Program-made: the position numbers and the translations under genes
Source: Hymenobacter gelipurpurascens
GTDB lineage: Bacteria > Bacteroidota > Bacteroidia > Cytophagales > Hymenobacteraceae
Assembly (NCBI RefSeq): GCF_900187375.1
Contig: NZ_FYEW01000003.1
Location: 310,001 to 374,000 of the forward strand
Direction of reading: 5' to 3'
Length of the DNA stretch: 64,000 bases
Shown here: positions 31,041-39,796 of the stretch, one piece after another
How the letters are laid out: every line of letters begins with the position of its first letter
Position numbering within the stretch: the stretch's first letter is position 1
Notes under the pieces: model-generated
What the model was told of the DNA's origin: nothing
The model's database searches: none
What the model saw: the letters and a program-made list of their open reading frames with translations, nothing else

Positions 31041-31754
31041 CTAGGCCAGCTGTCGGCGGTAGAGCTGAATGGTATTTTCCAGCCCCAGGTACAAAGCGTC
31101 GCAAATCAGGGCGTGGCCGATGCTGACTTCAGCCAGACCTGGCAGATTCTGGTGCAGATAGGCCAAGTTATCAAGGTCGAGGTCGTGGCCGGCATTGAGG
31201 CCCAGGCCTAGTTCCTGCGCCAGCTCAGCCGCCGCCCGGTAGCTGCGGATAGCCGCGGCCGGGTCCTGCGGATACTGGCGGGCGTAGTCTTCGGTATAGA
31301 GCTCAATACGGTCGGTGCCGGTGGTAGCGGCGGCGCGCACCATGTCCAGGTCGGGGTCGAGGAAGATGCTGACGCGGCAGCCTAGCTCCTTCAGCTCCCG
31401 CACAATACCCTGCAGATATTCCTGGTGCTGAATGGTGTCCCAGCCGGCATTGGAGGTAATGGCATCGGGCGCGTCGGGGACCAGGGTCACCTGCTCGGGC
31501 CGCACTTCGCGCACCAGGTCCATAAAGTCGGGCGTGGGGTTGCCCTCAATATTGAATTCCGTGGTTACCACTGCTTTCAGGTCACGCGCATCCTGGTAGC
31601 GGATGTGGCGCTCATCGGGCCGCGGGTGCACCGTAATGCCTTGGGCGCCAAACCGCTCACAGTCGCGGGCGGCCTGCAGCAGATCGGGGCGGTTGTGGCC
31701 ACGGGCGTTCCGCAGGGTGGCAATTTTATTTATGTTTACGCTAAGCTTCGTCAT
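31041..31754 (-). CDS. pdxJ: Pyridoxine 5'-phosphate synthase
   Basis: 237 residues from ATG 31754; the in-frame upstream extension to 31790 begins inside the promoter motif and is not used. PdxJ condenses 1-deoxyxylulose-5-phosphate with 3-amino-2-oxopropyl phosphate to form pyridoxine phosphate. Visible: [54 protein letters not shown] with the catalytic Glu, [30 protein letters not shown], and [18 protein letters not shown] with the His. [19 protein letters not shown] closes the barrel. Single gene, 94 bp upstream of mnmH on the same strand. Confidence 0.96.
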   Translation of the reverse strand: MTKLSVNINKIATLRNARGHNRPDLLQAARDCERFGAQGITVHPRPDERHIRYQDARDLKAVVTTEFNIEGNPTPDFMDLVREVRPEQVTLVPDAPDAITSNAGWDTIQHQEYLQGIVRELKELGCRVSIFLDPDLDMVRAAATTGTDRIELYTEDYARQYPQDPAAAIRSYRAAAELAQELGLGLNAGHDLDLDNLAYLHQNLPGLAEVSIGHALICDALYLGLENTIQLYRRQLA

Positions 31755-31787
31755 ACGTCGGGGTGAGCTGAACGGGTGGTACGTGGT

Positions 31788-31795
31788 CAAAGATA
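31788..31795 (-). promoter_or_regulatory. -7 element TATCTTTG before pdxJ
   Basis: The minus strand reads TATCTTTG (plus-strand CAAAGATA) 33 nt before ATG 31754. No -33 box at the right distance. Confidence 0.5.
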
Positions 31796-31987
31796 CAACC
31801 CCAAACAGCCTAGGCCATTTTCCGGTTACCGCCCTGCTATATCAGCCGCTTTACGCTGGCCCTCGTTGAGGAAACCCACGGGCTTCCAGAAAGAGTTTTG
31901 GGCCCGGTGGCCTGTAGCCAGAACTGGCCTAGCGCGGCCTGTCTCGTGAATAACCCGTAATCTTGCACCTTCCTTACCTCGATACTT

Positions 31988-32452
31988 ATGGCTCTCAAAG
32001 AAACCATCGACGCCGATATCAAAAAGGCCATGCTGGCCAAAGACAAAATGCGCCTCACGGCCCTGCGCAGCATTAAGTCGCAGATTATGCTGGCCGAAAC
32101 GGCCGAAGGCCAGCACGGCGCGGCCCTCACGCCCGACGCCGAAATGAAGCTGCTGACCAAAGCCGCCAAGCAGCGCCGCGAAGCTGCCGAAACCTATCAG
32201 AAGCAATTCCGCTCCGATCTGGAGGAAGTGGAGCTGGCCGAGTTGGCCATTATTGAAGAATACCTGCCGCAGCAGCTTTCTGAGGCCGATTTGGTAGAGA
32301 AACTGGTAGCCATTATTCAGCGCGTTGGCGCTACTGGTCCATCAGACCTGGGCAAGGTAATGGGCGTAGCGGCCCGCGAGCTGGCTGGCCAAGCCGATGG
32401 CCGCGCCATTTCGCAGACTGTCAACAACCTGCTCAATAACACCAACCTCTAA
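31988..32452 (+). CDS. GatB/YqeY domain protein
   Basis: 154 residues, all-helical. LKETIDADIKKAMLAKDKMR, LTALRSIKSQIMLAE, EMKLLTKAAKQRREAAETYQ and PQQLSEADLVEKLVAIIQRV match the YqeY family, whose fold also forms the C-terminal domain of the amidotransferase subunit GatB. Free-standing YqeY proteins are thought to bind tRNA or support aminoacylation-linked steps, but their job is not settled. The end GRAISQTVNNLLNN is typical. A family C inverted repeat follows directly behind the stop. Confidence 0.93.
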   Translation: MALKETIDADIKKAMLAKDKMRLTALRSIKSQIMLAETAEGQHGAALTPDAEMKLLTKAAKQRREAAETYQKQFRSDLEEVELAELAIIEEYLPQQLSEADLVEKLVAIIQRVGATGPSDLGKVMGVAARELAGQADGRAISQTVNNLLNNTNL

Positions 32453-32462
32453 AGATAGAATT

Positions 32463-32548
32463 GTGAAGTAGTGAATTTGCCGTTCTGTTGGCGCATTCTA
32501 GGCCAGTAGAACAGCAAACGCACCACTTCACCATTTCACCACTTCACC
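32463..32548. repeat. Intergenic inverted repeat, family C
   Basis: The left arm GTGAAGTAGTGAATTTG then CGTTCTGTT (32463-32489) pairs imperfectly with AGAACAGCAAACG then CACCACTTCAC (32508-32531). A further TTTCACCACTTCAC follows. The loop holds CTAGGCCA. It has the same plan as the repeat behind era (60467-60563). Confidence 0.65.
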
Positions 32549-32550
32549 TC

Positions 32551-33072
32551 ATGTCTGCCTTCGACCTGCTGTTGCTACTGCCTTTGGGCATTGGAGCTGT
32601 GAAGGGCTACCGTCGAGGCTTGGTCCTAGAAGTGGCCTCGTTGCTGGCCTTCGTATTGGGTGCCATTGGTGGCCTAGCCCTTCTCAACGATGCTATTCCG
32701 CTGGTTCGGCACTACGTAGGCGAGGCTTTCGGGCTATTGCCGTTGGTGTCGTTTCTGCTGGTGTTTGCCGCCATTGTGTGGGGCGTGCATCTGCTGAGCA
32801 GCTTCATTAAAACAGCCGTGCATCTTACGCCGTTGGGCGTGCTTGATAATCTGGGCGGCGCGGCCAGTGGCGTACTGAAATGGGTGCTGGGGCTGAGCTT
32901 GCTGCTGCACGGTATAGGCCTAGCGGGCCTCAACTTAGTGTCGCCGCAATTGGTGGCGCAGTCGCAGGTGCTGCCGTGGGTGCAGCAGGCCACGCCGGTG
33001 GCGCTGCAGGTGGTGAGCTTCGTGATGCCATTTGCGGGCACACTGCTGGAGCGGCTCCGAGGCGTATTCTAA
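32551..33072 (+). CDS. CvpA family membrane protein
   Basis: 173 residues from ATG 32551, directly behind the family C repeat; the extended frame to 32488 runs through the repeat and is not coding. Four hydrophobic helices: SAFDLLLLLPLGIGAVKGYR with the conserved 'G...G..RG' start (KGYRRGLVLEVASLLA), LGAIGGLALLND, FGLLPLVSFLLVFAAIVWGV, and GVLKWVLGLSLLLHGIGL. CvpA is an inner-membrane protein first linked to colicin V export, and more widely to envelope integrity and biofilm. The role here is by family only. Confidence 0.9.
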   Translation: MSAFDLLLLLPLGIGAVKGYRRGLVLEVASLLAFVLGAIGGLALLNDAIPLVRHYVGEAFGLLPLVSFLLVFAAIVWGVHLLSSFIKTAVHLTPLGVLDNLGGAASGVLKWVLGLSLLLHGIGLAGLNLVSPQLVAQSQVLPWVQQATPVALQVVSFVMPFAGTLLERLRGVF

Positions 33073-33145
33073 GCCCAAGAGTGGCCTAGAAGCGCCTGGA
33101 ACCAGGTCCAATATCTGCCCACGAATACTCTGACTATGCTTGCTG

Positions 33146-33763
33146 ATGCGTTTGCTGCTGCTCGATAACTTCGATTCTTTCACTTACAACCTGCTGGATT
33201 ATTTCCGGCAGTTGGAGTGCGAGGTGCTTGTGCGTCGCAATGATGTGTCGCTGGAGTCGTTGGAGGAGCTGAAATTTGAGGGTATAGTGCTTTCGCCAGG
33301 GCCCGGCACGCCACAAGAAGCCGGTATTCTAGGCCAGGTGATTGAGGCCTGGCACCAACGGGTGCCTATGCTGGGCGTTTGTCTGGGCCACCAGGCGCTA
33401 GGCCAGTTCTTCGGGGCGGAGCTTACGCGCGGCGCCCTGCCCATGCACGGCAAAGTGTCAGAAATTGAGTGGATGCAGCCGGATGCGCTCTGGCAAGATC
33501 TGCCGGCCCGAATGCCCGTGACGCGGTATCATTCGCTGATACTACAGCACCTGCCGCCGGCGTTGGAGGTCTTGGCCTGCACCGTCGACCTGCACCAGGA
33601 AATTATGGCATTTCGTCATCAGTCTCTTCCCTTATATGGCGTGCAGTTCCACCCCGAAGCCCTGCTCACGCCCGACGGATTGGCATTGTTAGGCAATTGG
33701 GTCAAGAGTTGTATCATTGCACAGACCGGTTCGGCTCCTGTTTCCGGCAGTAGTCACCCCTGA
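33146..33763 (+). CDS. Anthranilate/aminodeoxychorismate synthase glutamine amidotransferase
   Basis: 205 residues from ATG 33146, two codons into the longer frame. Class I glutamine amidotransferase: LLLLDNFDSFTYNLLDYF start, VLSPGPGTPQEAG, the nucleophile Cys79 in GVCLGHQALGQFFGA, and His169/Glu171 in GVQFHPEALLTPDG. It supplies ammonia to either TrpE (tryptophan) or PabB (folate). The 'DNFDSFTYN' and 'SPGPG.P' motifs fit both, so I leave the symbol open; no trpE or pabB partner lies nearby. Its stop is 4 bp before the next gene, which suggests shared transcription. Confidence 0.92.
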   Translation: MRLLLLDNFDSFTYNLLDYFRQLECEVLVRRNDVSLESLEELKFEGIVLSPGPGTPQEAGILGQVIEAWHQRVPMLGVCLGHQALGQFFGAELTRGALPMHGKVSEIEWMQPDALWQDLPARMPVTRYHSLILQHLPPALEVLACTVDLHQEIMAFRHQSLPLYGVQFHPEALLTPDGLALLGNWVKSCIIAQTGSAPVSGSSHP

Positions 33764-33767
33764 GAAA

Positions 33768-34550
33768 ATGGAATTGCAGATAAAACAGAAAAACGATTTT
33801 CAGTACGTAGAGGAAGGCACCGGCGAAGTGCTCTTGCTGCTGCACGGCCTGTTTGGCGCCCTAAGCAACTGGCAAGATGTAGTGGCGGAGTTCAGCGCCG
33901 ATTACCGGGTAATTATTCCCCTGCTTCCTATCTATGATATGCCACTGACCAAAGCCGGGGTGCCTGGCCTAGTACAGTTCGTAGAAGATTTTCTGGCCGA
34001 AATAGGCCTGACGGAGCCGTGCACGGTGCTGGGCAACTCCCTCGGCGGACATGTGGCCCTGGTATACACGTTGCGCAACCAGGCCCGCGTAAGCCGGCTG
34101 GTACTCACGGGCAGCAGTGGCTTGTTTGAGGATGGCATGGGCGGCTCATTCCCGAAGCGTGGCAACTACACGTACGTGCAGGAGAAAGTGGCCTACACTT
34201 TCTATGATCCTACTGTAGCCACCCGTGAGCTGGTAGATGAGGTGTTCAATGTCACGAACTCTAACTCTAAGTGCCTGCGTATTATTAGTATAGCCCGCTC
34301 CGCACAGCGCCACAATCTCTCCAAAGAGCTGCACAAAATACAGGTGCCTACACTGCTTGTTTGGGGGTTGAATGATACCATTACTCCGCCCGTAGTCGCG
34401 CATGAGTTCAACCGCCTATTGCCCAACTCAGAGCTGCGCTTTCTGGACCATTGCTGCCACGCGCCCATGATGGAGCGCCCGCAGGCGTTCAATCAGCTGC
34501 TGCACCAGTTTCTGGTAAAAAACCAGATCGGGGTAAACTCCGTTGGTTGA
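33768..34550 (+). CDS. Alpha/beta fold hydrolase
   Basis: 260 residues from ATG 33768 (MELQIKQKNDFQYVEEG). Triad landmarks are all present: LLLLHGLFGALSNWQDV (oxyanion HG), VLGNSLGGHVALVYTL with the nucleophile Ser, LLVWGLNDTITPP with the Asp, and LDHCCHAPMMERPQAFNQ with the His. The family covers esterases, C-C hydrolases and haloperoxidases; the substrate is unknown. It starts 4 bp behind the amidotransferase gene. The 'GNSLGG' elbow is the MhpC-like type. Confidence 0.88.
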   Translation: MELQIKQKNDFQYVEEGTGEVLLLLHGLFGALSNWQDVVAEFSADYRVIIPLLPIYDMPLTKAGVPGLVQFVEDFLAEIGLTEPCTVLGNSLGGHVALVYTLRNQARVSRLVLTGSSGLFEDGMGGSFPKRGNYTYVQEKVAYTFYDPTVATRELVDEVFNVTNSNSKCLRIISIARSAQRHNLSKELHKIQVPTLLVWGLNDTITPPVVAHEFNRLLPNSELRFLDHCCHAPMMERPQAFNQLLHQFLVKNQIGVNSVG

Positions 34551-34720
34551 TACAACAGAAAGGAGGAAAAACGAGTTTAACCACTGACTGCAACCATAGG
34601 CCAGTTCATTCGCTCTTTTGCTTGCCTGAGTGTATAGTTATCCGGTAAAAAACTTTTCTTTGAATTGGTAGGCCAGTCGTGCGTGCTGCTTCTTGTTTTC
34701 TGTTCTCTTCCCACCGCCCG

Positions 34721-35398
34721 ATGCATTCAATGATAGCCGAAGACCTGCTGAATCAGATGATTCCGCCACTTAAGCTGACGGATTCGACGGAAAAGGCTGC
34801 TCGGTGGCTCGAGGAATTTCACGTAGGCCAGTTGCCGGTGCTCGAAAACCGGCAGTATCGCGGCCTGATTACAGAAGCAAACCTGATTGATTCGGACAAA
34901 CCCGATCAGCTGCTGGCCGATGTGCCGTTGGGCTATGCGGATGTGCATGTGCAGCACGATCAGCATTTCTATTCCATTATAGAGTTGGCGGTGCAGAACA
35001 ATGTGCAGCTGGTTCCGGTCCTTGATGACCAGCAAGAGTACATGGGCGTAGTCACAGTTAGCGATACGCTGGCTGCTTTTGGTAAGGTGCCCGTAGCTAC
35101 CGGCCAACAGGGTATTCTGGTGCTGGCCATGGAAGAGCGCGACTATTCGCTGAGCCAAATCAGTCGCTATATCGAGGAGAATAACGCCAAGATCATGAGC
35201 GCCCATGTGGCACAGGACGAGCACGACCCGTACAAAATTCGCCTTACGCTCAAGCTCAACACGCCCAACCTGACGCGCATTATTGCCACTCTCGAGCGTT
35301 TCGGCTACTCCATCACGGCCCAGTTCAGCGGCGCAGCCGAGGTGAGCGAGGATGAGCAGGAGCGCTTTGATGCACTCCTGAAGTACCTGAGCCTCTAA
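34721..35398 (+). CDS. CBS-domain protein of the NAD kinase cluster
   Basis: 225 residues from ATG 34721 (MHSMIAEDLLNQMIPPLKL). Two CBS motifs in tandem: AEDLLNQMIPPLKLTDSTEK..LPVLENRQYRGLITE (about 5-55) and QHFYSIIELAVQNNVQLVPV..YMGVVTVSD (about 70-125). A second half with an ACT-like pattern follows (GQQGILVLAMEERDYSLSQI). CBS pairs bind adenosine nucleotides and act as sensors. In Bacteroidota this protein often sits before NAD kinase, so a link to NAD(P) level is possible but unproven. Its stop overlaps the next start (TAATG at 35396-35400). Confidence 0.88.
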   Translation: MHSMIAEDLLNQMIPPLKLTDSTEKAARWLEEFHVGQLPVLENRQYRGLITEANLIDSDKPDQLLADVPLGYADVHVQHDQHFYSIIELAVQNNVQLVPVLDDQQEYMGVVTVSDTLAAFGKVPVATGQQGILVLAMEERDYSLSQISRYIEENNAKIMSAHVAQDEHDPYKIRLTLKLNTPNLTRIIATLERFGYSITAQFSGAAEVSEDEQERFDALLKYLSL

Positions 35399-36888
35399 TG
35401 CCCCCACGAGCGTTCGGTGTCCCTTTCTCCGCTATTCTGAAAGGGCTGATTTGCCTATTGGCGCTGTGGCTGGGTAGTTTTTCGCCAGCAAACGCCTACT
35501 CTGTTGTTCTGCCTGATTCGCTGCGCCAAACGTCTGCGGCCGATAGCTTAGTGCTGGCGCAATGCCCTGGGTATACCGAGTTGCGCGTTGGAAGTGTGCT
35601 GTTTGTCGGCAATAGCGTCACGAAAGAACGGGTATTGCGGGCTGAGCTAGATTTTCGGGAAGGCGATACGCTAACGGCGGCCACTCTATCGCGCCGCCTG
35701 GAAGCTAACCGGCTGCGGCTCTACAATCTGCAACTGTTCCATCAGGTGCTGGTGCAGGCAGTCTGCCGCGACGGAAACCTGACGGTGCTTTTCAGTATGC
35801 AGGAGCGCTGGTACACGTTCCCTATTCCCATCTTCTCCCTCGCCGACCGCAACTTCCGGTCCTGGCTCGACCGCCCCGACCGATGGAACCGCATCGACTA
35901 TGGTGTACACTTGGTTAGGCGCAATTTTCGGGGCCGCAACGAGCAGGTGCTGGCCAATGTGCAGCTTGGCTTCAACCGCAAGTATGAACTATTCTACGAA
36001 GCGCCCGGCTACGGTAAGCGCCGACGTATCGGGTTCGGAGTGGGTGTATCCTATTATCAAAGCCACGCCTTGGACTACATCACTGTTCGCGACCGATTGG
36101 TGAATTTCCGCCAAGAGGAGGGTTTCCCGATTGAGCGGCAATACGTGGTGGCAGGCCTACGCTGGCGCCGCACGGTGCAGCACCGTACGGCCCTGGATAT
36201 TTCTCACCATCGGGAGCAGGTGTCAGACTCACTGTATGCCCGCAACCCTGCATATTTCTTGGGCCGCTCGCGCCGCGAATACCTGGAATTTGCTTTAATA
36301 AGTATTCTGAATCAGCGCAATACCTTTGCCTATCCGCTCACAGGGCAGTACGTTGAAGCCGGTATCAGCTACCGAAAGTTCCTGACTCCTGGAAGCCCCG
36401 ATATTACTACCCTGCGTGGGCGCTATGCCCGTTACGTGGCCTTGGGAGGTGATTGGTTTTATAGTGCAGGCGTACGAGGGCAGGTGCGTTTTGCCCAGCA
36501 CCTGGCCTACGCCGATAGCCGTAGCTTCGGCTACGAGACATTGGTTCGGGGCTATGATGCCTACGTGATAGAGGGCCGACACTATGCATTGCTGCAGCAA
36601 GGGTTAACGTACCGTTTGTTTGATGCTGCAAGGGTAAAGTTGAATGGCATTAATAATGCTAAAATCAATTCCATCCCGCTCGCGCTGTATTTGAATACCT
36701 TTGCCGATGTGGGCTACGTCCGTAATCCGCAGAAACTAGCTACGAACCAATTGCCTAATAAACCCCTGGCAGCCATAGGCCTAGGCCTACACTTGGCTAC
36801 CTACTACGATTGGGTTTTTACCCTAGAGTATTCGCGCAACGTAGAGCGGCAGGGTGGTTTCTTTTTTCGTACCGAATTTCCCATCTAG
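35398..36888 (+). CDS. POTRA/BamA-like outer-membrane protein
   Basis: 496 residues. The signal peptide (LLALWLGSFSPANA) is followed by one POTRA-like domain at about 60-125 (RVGSVLFVGNSVTKERVLRA, EANRLRLYNLQLFHQVLV) and a C-terminal barrel of alternating strands (LGGDWFYSAGVRGQVRFAQH, FADVGYVRNPQ, WVFTLEYSRNVERQGGFFFR) ending in Phe-Pro-Ile. With a single POTRA it is closer to TamA/FpvA-type assembly proteins than to BamA, which is encoded 4 kb downstream. Its partner is unknown. The start overlaps the CBS gene, so the two are translationally coupled. Confidence 0.85.
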   Translation: MPPRAFGVPFSAILKGLICLLALWLGSFSPANAYSVVLPDSLRQTSAADSLVLAQCPGYTELRVGSVLFVGNSVTKERVLRAELDFREGDTLTAATLSRRLEANRLRLYNLQLFHQVLVQAVCRDGNLTVLFSMQERWYTFPIPIFSLADRNFRSWLDRPDRWNRIDYGVHLVRRNFRGRNEQVLANVQLGFNRKYELFYEAPGYGKRRRIGFGVGVSYYQSHALDYITVRDRLVNFRQEEGFPIERQYVVAGLRWRRTVQHRTALDISHHREQVSDSLYARNPAYFLGRSRREYLEFALISILNQRNTFAYPLTGQYVEAGISYRKFLTPGSPDITTLRGRYARYVALGGDWFYSAGVRGQVRFAQHLAYADSRSFGYETLVRGYDAYVIEGRHYALLQQGLTYRLFDAARVKLNGINNAKINSIPLALYLNTFADVGYVRNPQKLATNQLPNKPLAAIGLGLHLATYYDWVFTLEYSRNVERQGGFFFRTEFPI

Positions 36889-36922
36889 CTCGGCTGGCAC
36901 TTCCCAGGGTTAATCTTTGACT

Positions 36923-37816
36923 ATGAAAATTGCGATTCTGGGGAAGCCCTTCGATGAATCCCTGGCCCCATTCCTACAGGCATTGCTAAATGATTTGATT
37001 CAACGGCAGGCCCAGGTAATGATTGTGGAGGCATTTCATACGTACCTCAGCCAGCACATGGAGGTGCCCGCCAGCATTACTACTTTCCGTCGCGGCGATT
37101 CACTGCAGGGGGTACGCTTCGTGCTCAGTATTGGCGGCGATGGTACCCTGCTAGACACTGTTACCTACGTGGGCAGCCTGCAGATTCCCATCCTCGGCAT
37201 CAACACTGGGCGCTTGGGCTTTCTGGCTACCATTACCCCGGATAATATCGCGCCCGCCATCGATTCGCTCTTCAAAGGACATTTCGTGCTGGAAGATCGT
37301 AGCCTGATCAGAGTCGATACCGATCCCGATTCATTTGGTGCTATCAACTTCGGTCTCAACGAGTTCAGTATACTAAAGCGGGATTCTTCGTCCATGATCG
37401 TCGTCCACACGTATATCGACGGCGAATACCTGAATTCCTACTGGGCCGATGGTCTGATTGTCTCAACACCTACCGGTTCAACAGGCTACTCCCTGAGTTG
37501 CGGTGGCCCAGTAATGTTGCCACAAACGAACAATTTTATTATCGCTCCCGTATGCCCTCACAATTTGAACGTACGTCCACTTATCGTATCGGATAGAAGC
37601 GTAATTTCTTTCGAGATAGAAGGTAGGAGCAACAACTTTTTACTGTCTTTGGACTCTCGTTCGGTTACGGTAGAAGCCAACGTGCAAATAGCAGTCCGTC
37701 GCGAAAACTTTAATGCTCGATTAGTAAAACTAAACCACGTCAACTTCCTGAGTACCTTGCGCAGTAAGTTGAACTGGGGTTTAGACCGGAGAAATCCAGC
37801 GGGCATACCTATTTAA
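36923..37816 (+). CDS. nadK: NAD kinase
   Basis: 297 residues from ATG 36923, two codons into the longer TTG frame. NAD kinase phosphorylates NAD to NADP. FVLSIGGDGTLLDTVTYVG carries the GGDG nucleotide motif, ILGINTGRLGFLATITPD follows, FGLNEFSILKRDSSSMIVVH holds the NE motif, and WADGLIVSTPTGSTGYSLSC the Gly-rich TPTGST loop. NVRPLIVSDRSVISFEIEG completes the C-terminal domain. The gene lies between the POTRA protein and the DUF6089 pair, the usual place in this phylum. Confidence 0.96.
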   Translation: MKIAILGKPFDESLAPFLQALLNDLIQRQAQVMIVEAFHTYLSQHMEVPASITTFRRGDSLQGVRFVLSIGGDGTLLDTVTYVGSLQIPILGINTGRLGFLATITPDNIAPAIDSLFKGHFVLEDRSLIRVDTDPDSFGAINFGLNEFSILKRDSSSMIVVHTYIDGEYLNSYWADGLIVSTPTGSTGYSLSCGGPVMLPQTNNFIIAPVCPHNLNVRPLIVSDRSVISFEIEGRSNNFLLSLDSRSVTVEANVQIAVRRENFNARLVKLNHVNFLSTLRSKLNWGLDRRNPAGIPI

Positions 37817-37862
37817 TAATATAGTTTTTCAACTAATTATTTTTTTAGTTCCCCTCAACCTC

Positions 37863-37870
37863 TACTTTTG
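37863..37870 (+). promoter_or_regulatory. -7 element TACTTTTG before the DUF6089 genes
   Basis: TACTTTTG lies 71 nt before ATG 37942, within an AT-rich stretch (37817-37860). No clear -33 TTTG. Confidence 0.45.
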
Positions 37871-37941
37871 TCACTGACTGCGACCGTGTTCAAGCGGATT
37901 TTCGCCTCTCCCTCCTCCGATATTTCTAACTCTCGCTCCAT

Positions 37942-38829
37942 ATGAAGCAATTTTTCACCCACACTCTGGCGTTGTTACTAGTGTTGGCACTAGTAGCTAC
38001 TGACGCAAGTGCGCAGCAATTCACTAAGCGGAAGCAGTATAACTCCGTAGGCGTATCGCTAAATGCAATGAACTACTTCGGCGACATCACGCCTAAGCCT
38101 AGCATTCCTAGCTTCCGTGCCGGTGCAACTCGCCCCAACCTGGGCCTGACATTTACTCACCGCTTTGCCCCACGCATTTCTGGTCGTGCAGCTCTTTCGT
38201 ATGGCCGCATAACCGGTGATGATTCGAAAGCAGCCGACCAGAACGATTCTGACGCCAAGTATCGCTTCAACCGCAACATGAACTTCCGGAATGATATTCT
38301 AGAGTTATCTGCAGTTGGTATTTTCGATCTTATCGAGAACCGGAATAACTATCTTAAGCGCCCTGACTTCGTTCCTTATCTGTTTGGTGGTGTAGGTGTT
38401 ATACATCACAACCCAAAGGGATTGAATGAGGCAGGCAATTATGTTGCACTTCAGCCGTTAAAGACGGAAGGGCAGTCATCTGGCTATAGTCTGACCCAGT
38501 TTGTTATTCCTTTCGGTGCTGGTGCCCGCTACAAACTAAACCGGAACTTTGACCTCGGTTTGGAATTAGGTTTCCGTAAAACCTTCACCGACTACTTGGA
38601 TGATGTTAGCGGCAATTATGCTGATCCGTCAAAGCTTTCTTCAACGGATGCTCTATATTTTGGCAGTACCATCACAAAAGGAACTGCTATTGTGCCCGGC
38701 ACATACGACGAATTTCAGCAGCCAGGCCAAATGCGTGGTAAAAGCAATGAGAAAGACTGGTACACTACTTTGGGTATATCGGTAAACTATATCCTTGCTC
38801 CTAAAGTAAAAAGCCCCAAGTTCCGATAG
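37942..38829 (+). CDS. DUF6089 family outer-membrane barrel protein, copy 1
   Basis: 295 residues. The signal peptide runs to SAQQFTKRKQ (LALLLVLALVATDASAQ). The rest alternates beta-strands with turns: NSVGVSLNAMNYFGDITPKP, ISGRAALSYGRITGDD, LFGGVGVIHHNPKG, PFGAGARYKLNRNFDLGLEL, FRKTFTDYLDDVSGNY and KDWYTTLGISVNYIL. This matches the DUF6089 family, small outer-membrane barrels found only in Bacteroidota. No enzymatic residues are apparent. It shares its strand plan and several blocks with the following gene, so the two come from a duplication. Confidence 0.85.
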   Translation: MKQFFTHTLALLLVLALVATDASAQQFTKRKQYNSVGVSLNAMNYFGDITPKPSIPSFRAGATRPNLGLTFTHRFAPRISGRAALSYGRITGDDSKAADQNDSDAKYRFNRNMNFRNDILELSAVGIFDLIENRNNYLKRPDFVPYLFGGVGVIHHNPKGLNEAGNYVALQPLKTEGQSSGYSLTQFVIPFGAGARYKLNRNFDLGLELGFRKTFTDYLDDVSGNYADPSKLSSTDALYFGSTITKGTAIVPGTYDEFQQPGQMRGKSNEKDWYTTLGISVNYILAPKVKSPKFR

Positions 38830-38871
38830 CCAGCAGATTCTGGCTGTCTTGATTCACCAACAGCCAATCTG

Positions 38872-39636
38872 ATGACCCATTCGTTTCTCTTCAAAGCACT
38901 CCTTGTTTGCCTTGTGCAAGCTGGGAGTGTTTTTTTTGTTCATTCAGTAGCTGCACAAAATACCAGCGAAATAGGCCTAGGCCTAGGCGGTCTTACCTAT
39001 AAGGGAGAATTATCGCCTCATTATCAGTTTCGTAACAACAGCCCGGCTCTTACCGCTTTCTACCGCAAGGATATTTCTGCGCCCATAACTTTGCGAGGGG
39101 CCTTTACGGGAGGAATGCTCAGAGCTGATGATACTACTGTGAAAGGCGTAAACGGAAATACTGCACCGCTTGCCGCTTACCGCAACGCTACCCTGAAAGG
39201 CAGTTTGCTTGAGCTATCAGGTGTAATGGAGTATAACTTCTTCGATTACCACGACCGTAAGGACAAAGTCCGTTTCACGCCTTATGTATTTATAGGCCTA
39301 GGTGGCTTCTATGCACACACCAAAGTACTGGGCAGGGGTATCAGTGACAGTAAATACAATATCCTGATCAACCTATCCATACCGGCAGGTTTAGGGTTTA
39401 AATATGCTCTTTCCGACCATTGGAATCTAGGCCTAGAGGCAGGTGCCCGGAAGACCTTTACCGATGAAATGGACCGATACAATGGGAAGGATCTGCCTAC
39501 AGGAGGATTGGACGCTCAGGTTATGGGAAACACCCATGACAAAGACTGGTATTTCTACAACGGGCTAAGCGTTTCTTACACCTTTTATAAAATCCGCTGT
39601 CCCGATACTGGTCAGGAAAAGGGTAAAAAGAAGTAG
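38872..39636 (+). CDS. DUF6089 family outer-membrane barrel protein, copy 2
   Basis: 254 residues. The signal peptide ends HSVAAQ. Matching blocks with copy 1: GLTYKGELSPHYQF / MNYFGDITPKP, LLELSGVMEYNFFDY / LELSAVGIFDLIEN, FTPYVFIGLGGFYAHT / FVPYLFGGVGVIHH, GLEAGARKTFTDEMD / GLELGFRKTFTDYLD, and KDWYFYNGLSVSYTF / KDWYTTLGISVNYI. Four Gly-Leu steps at residues about 33-38 are coded by back-to-back TAGGCC hexamers. It ends in a basic KGKKK tail. 43 bp behind copy 1. Confidence 0.85.
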   Translation: MTHSFLFKALLVCLVQAGSVFFVHSVAAQNTSEIGLGLGGLTYKGELSPHYQFRNNSPALTAFYRKDISAPITLRGAFTGGMLRADDTTVKGVNGNTAPLAAYRNATLKGSLLELSGVMEYNFFDYHDRKDKVRFTPYVFIGLGGFYAHTKVLGRGISDSKYNILINLSIPAGLGFKYALSDHWNLGLEAGARKTFTDEMDRYNGKDLPTGGLDAQVMGNTHDKDWYFYNGLSVSYTFYKIRCPDTGQEKGKKK

Positions 39637-39648
39637 ACCTTAGATATA

Positions 39649-39708
39649 TTGCCCAAATGCCCCTGGCACGTAGCTGATAAAGCTGAAGTGTCAGGGGCAT
39701 TTGGGCAA
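39649..39708. other. Long hairpin between DUF6089 copy 2 and uppS
   Basis: TTGCCCAAATGCCCCTG then GCAC (39649-39669) pairs with GTGTCAGGGGCATTTGGGCAA (39688-39708), 20 of 21 positions, with an 18-nt loop. No T-run follows on either side, so it is not a textbook terminator. It could be a processing or stability element that separates the outer-membrane genes from uppS. Confidence 0.7.
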
Positions 39709-39796
39709 TGTAGAGAATAGGGATGCGTTGAAAGCTTAGATCGAAGGGAATGCAACCATTTGCGTACCTTGCGGCCTCTTTACGCAAAAAGGTACA

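Noticed and set aside
33717-33767. Upstream extension of the alpha/beta hydrolase to 33717
   Set aside because: It overlaps the end of the amidotransferase gene, and the ATG at 33768 gives the normal start for the fold.
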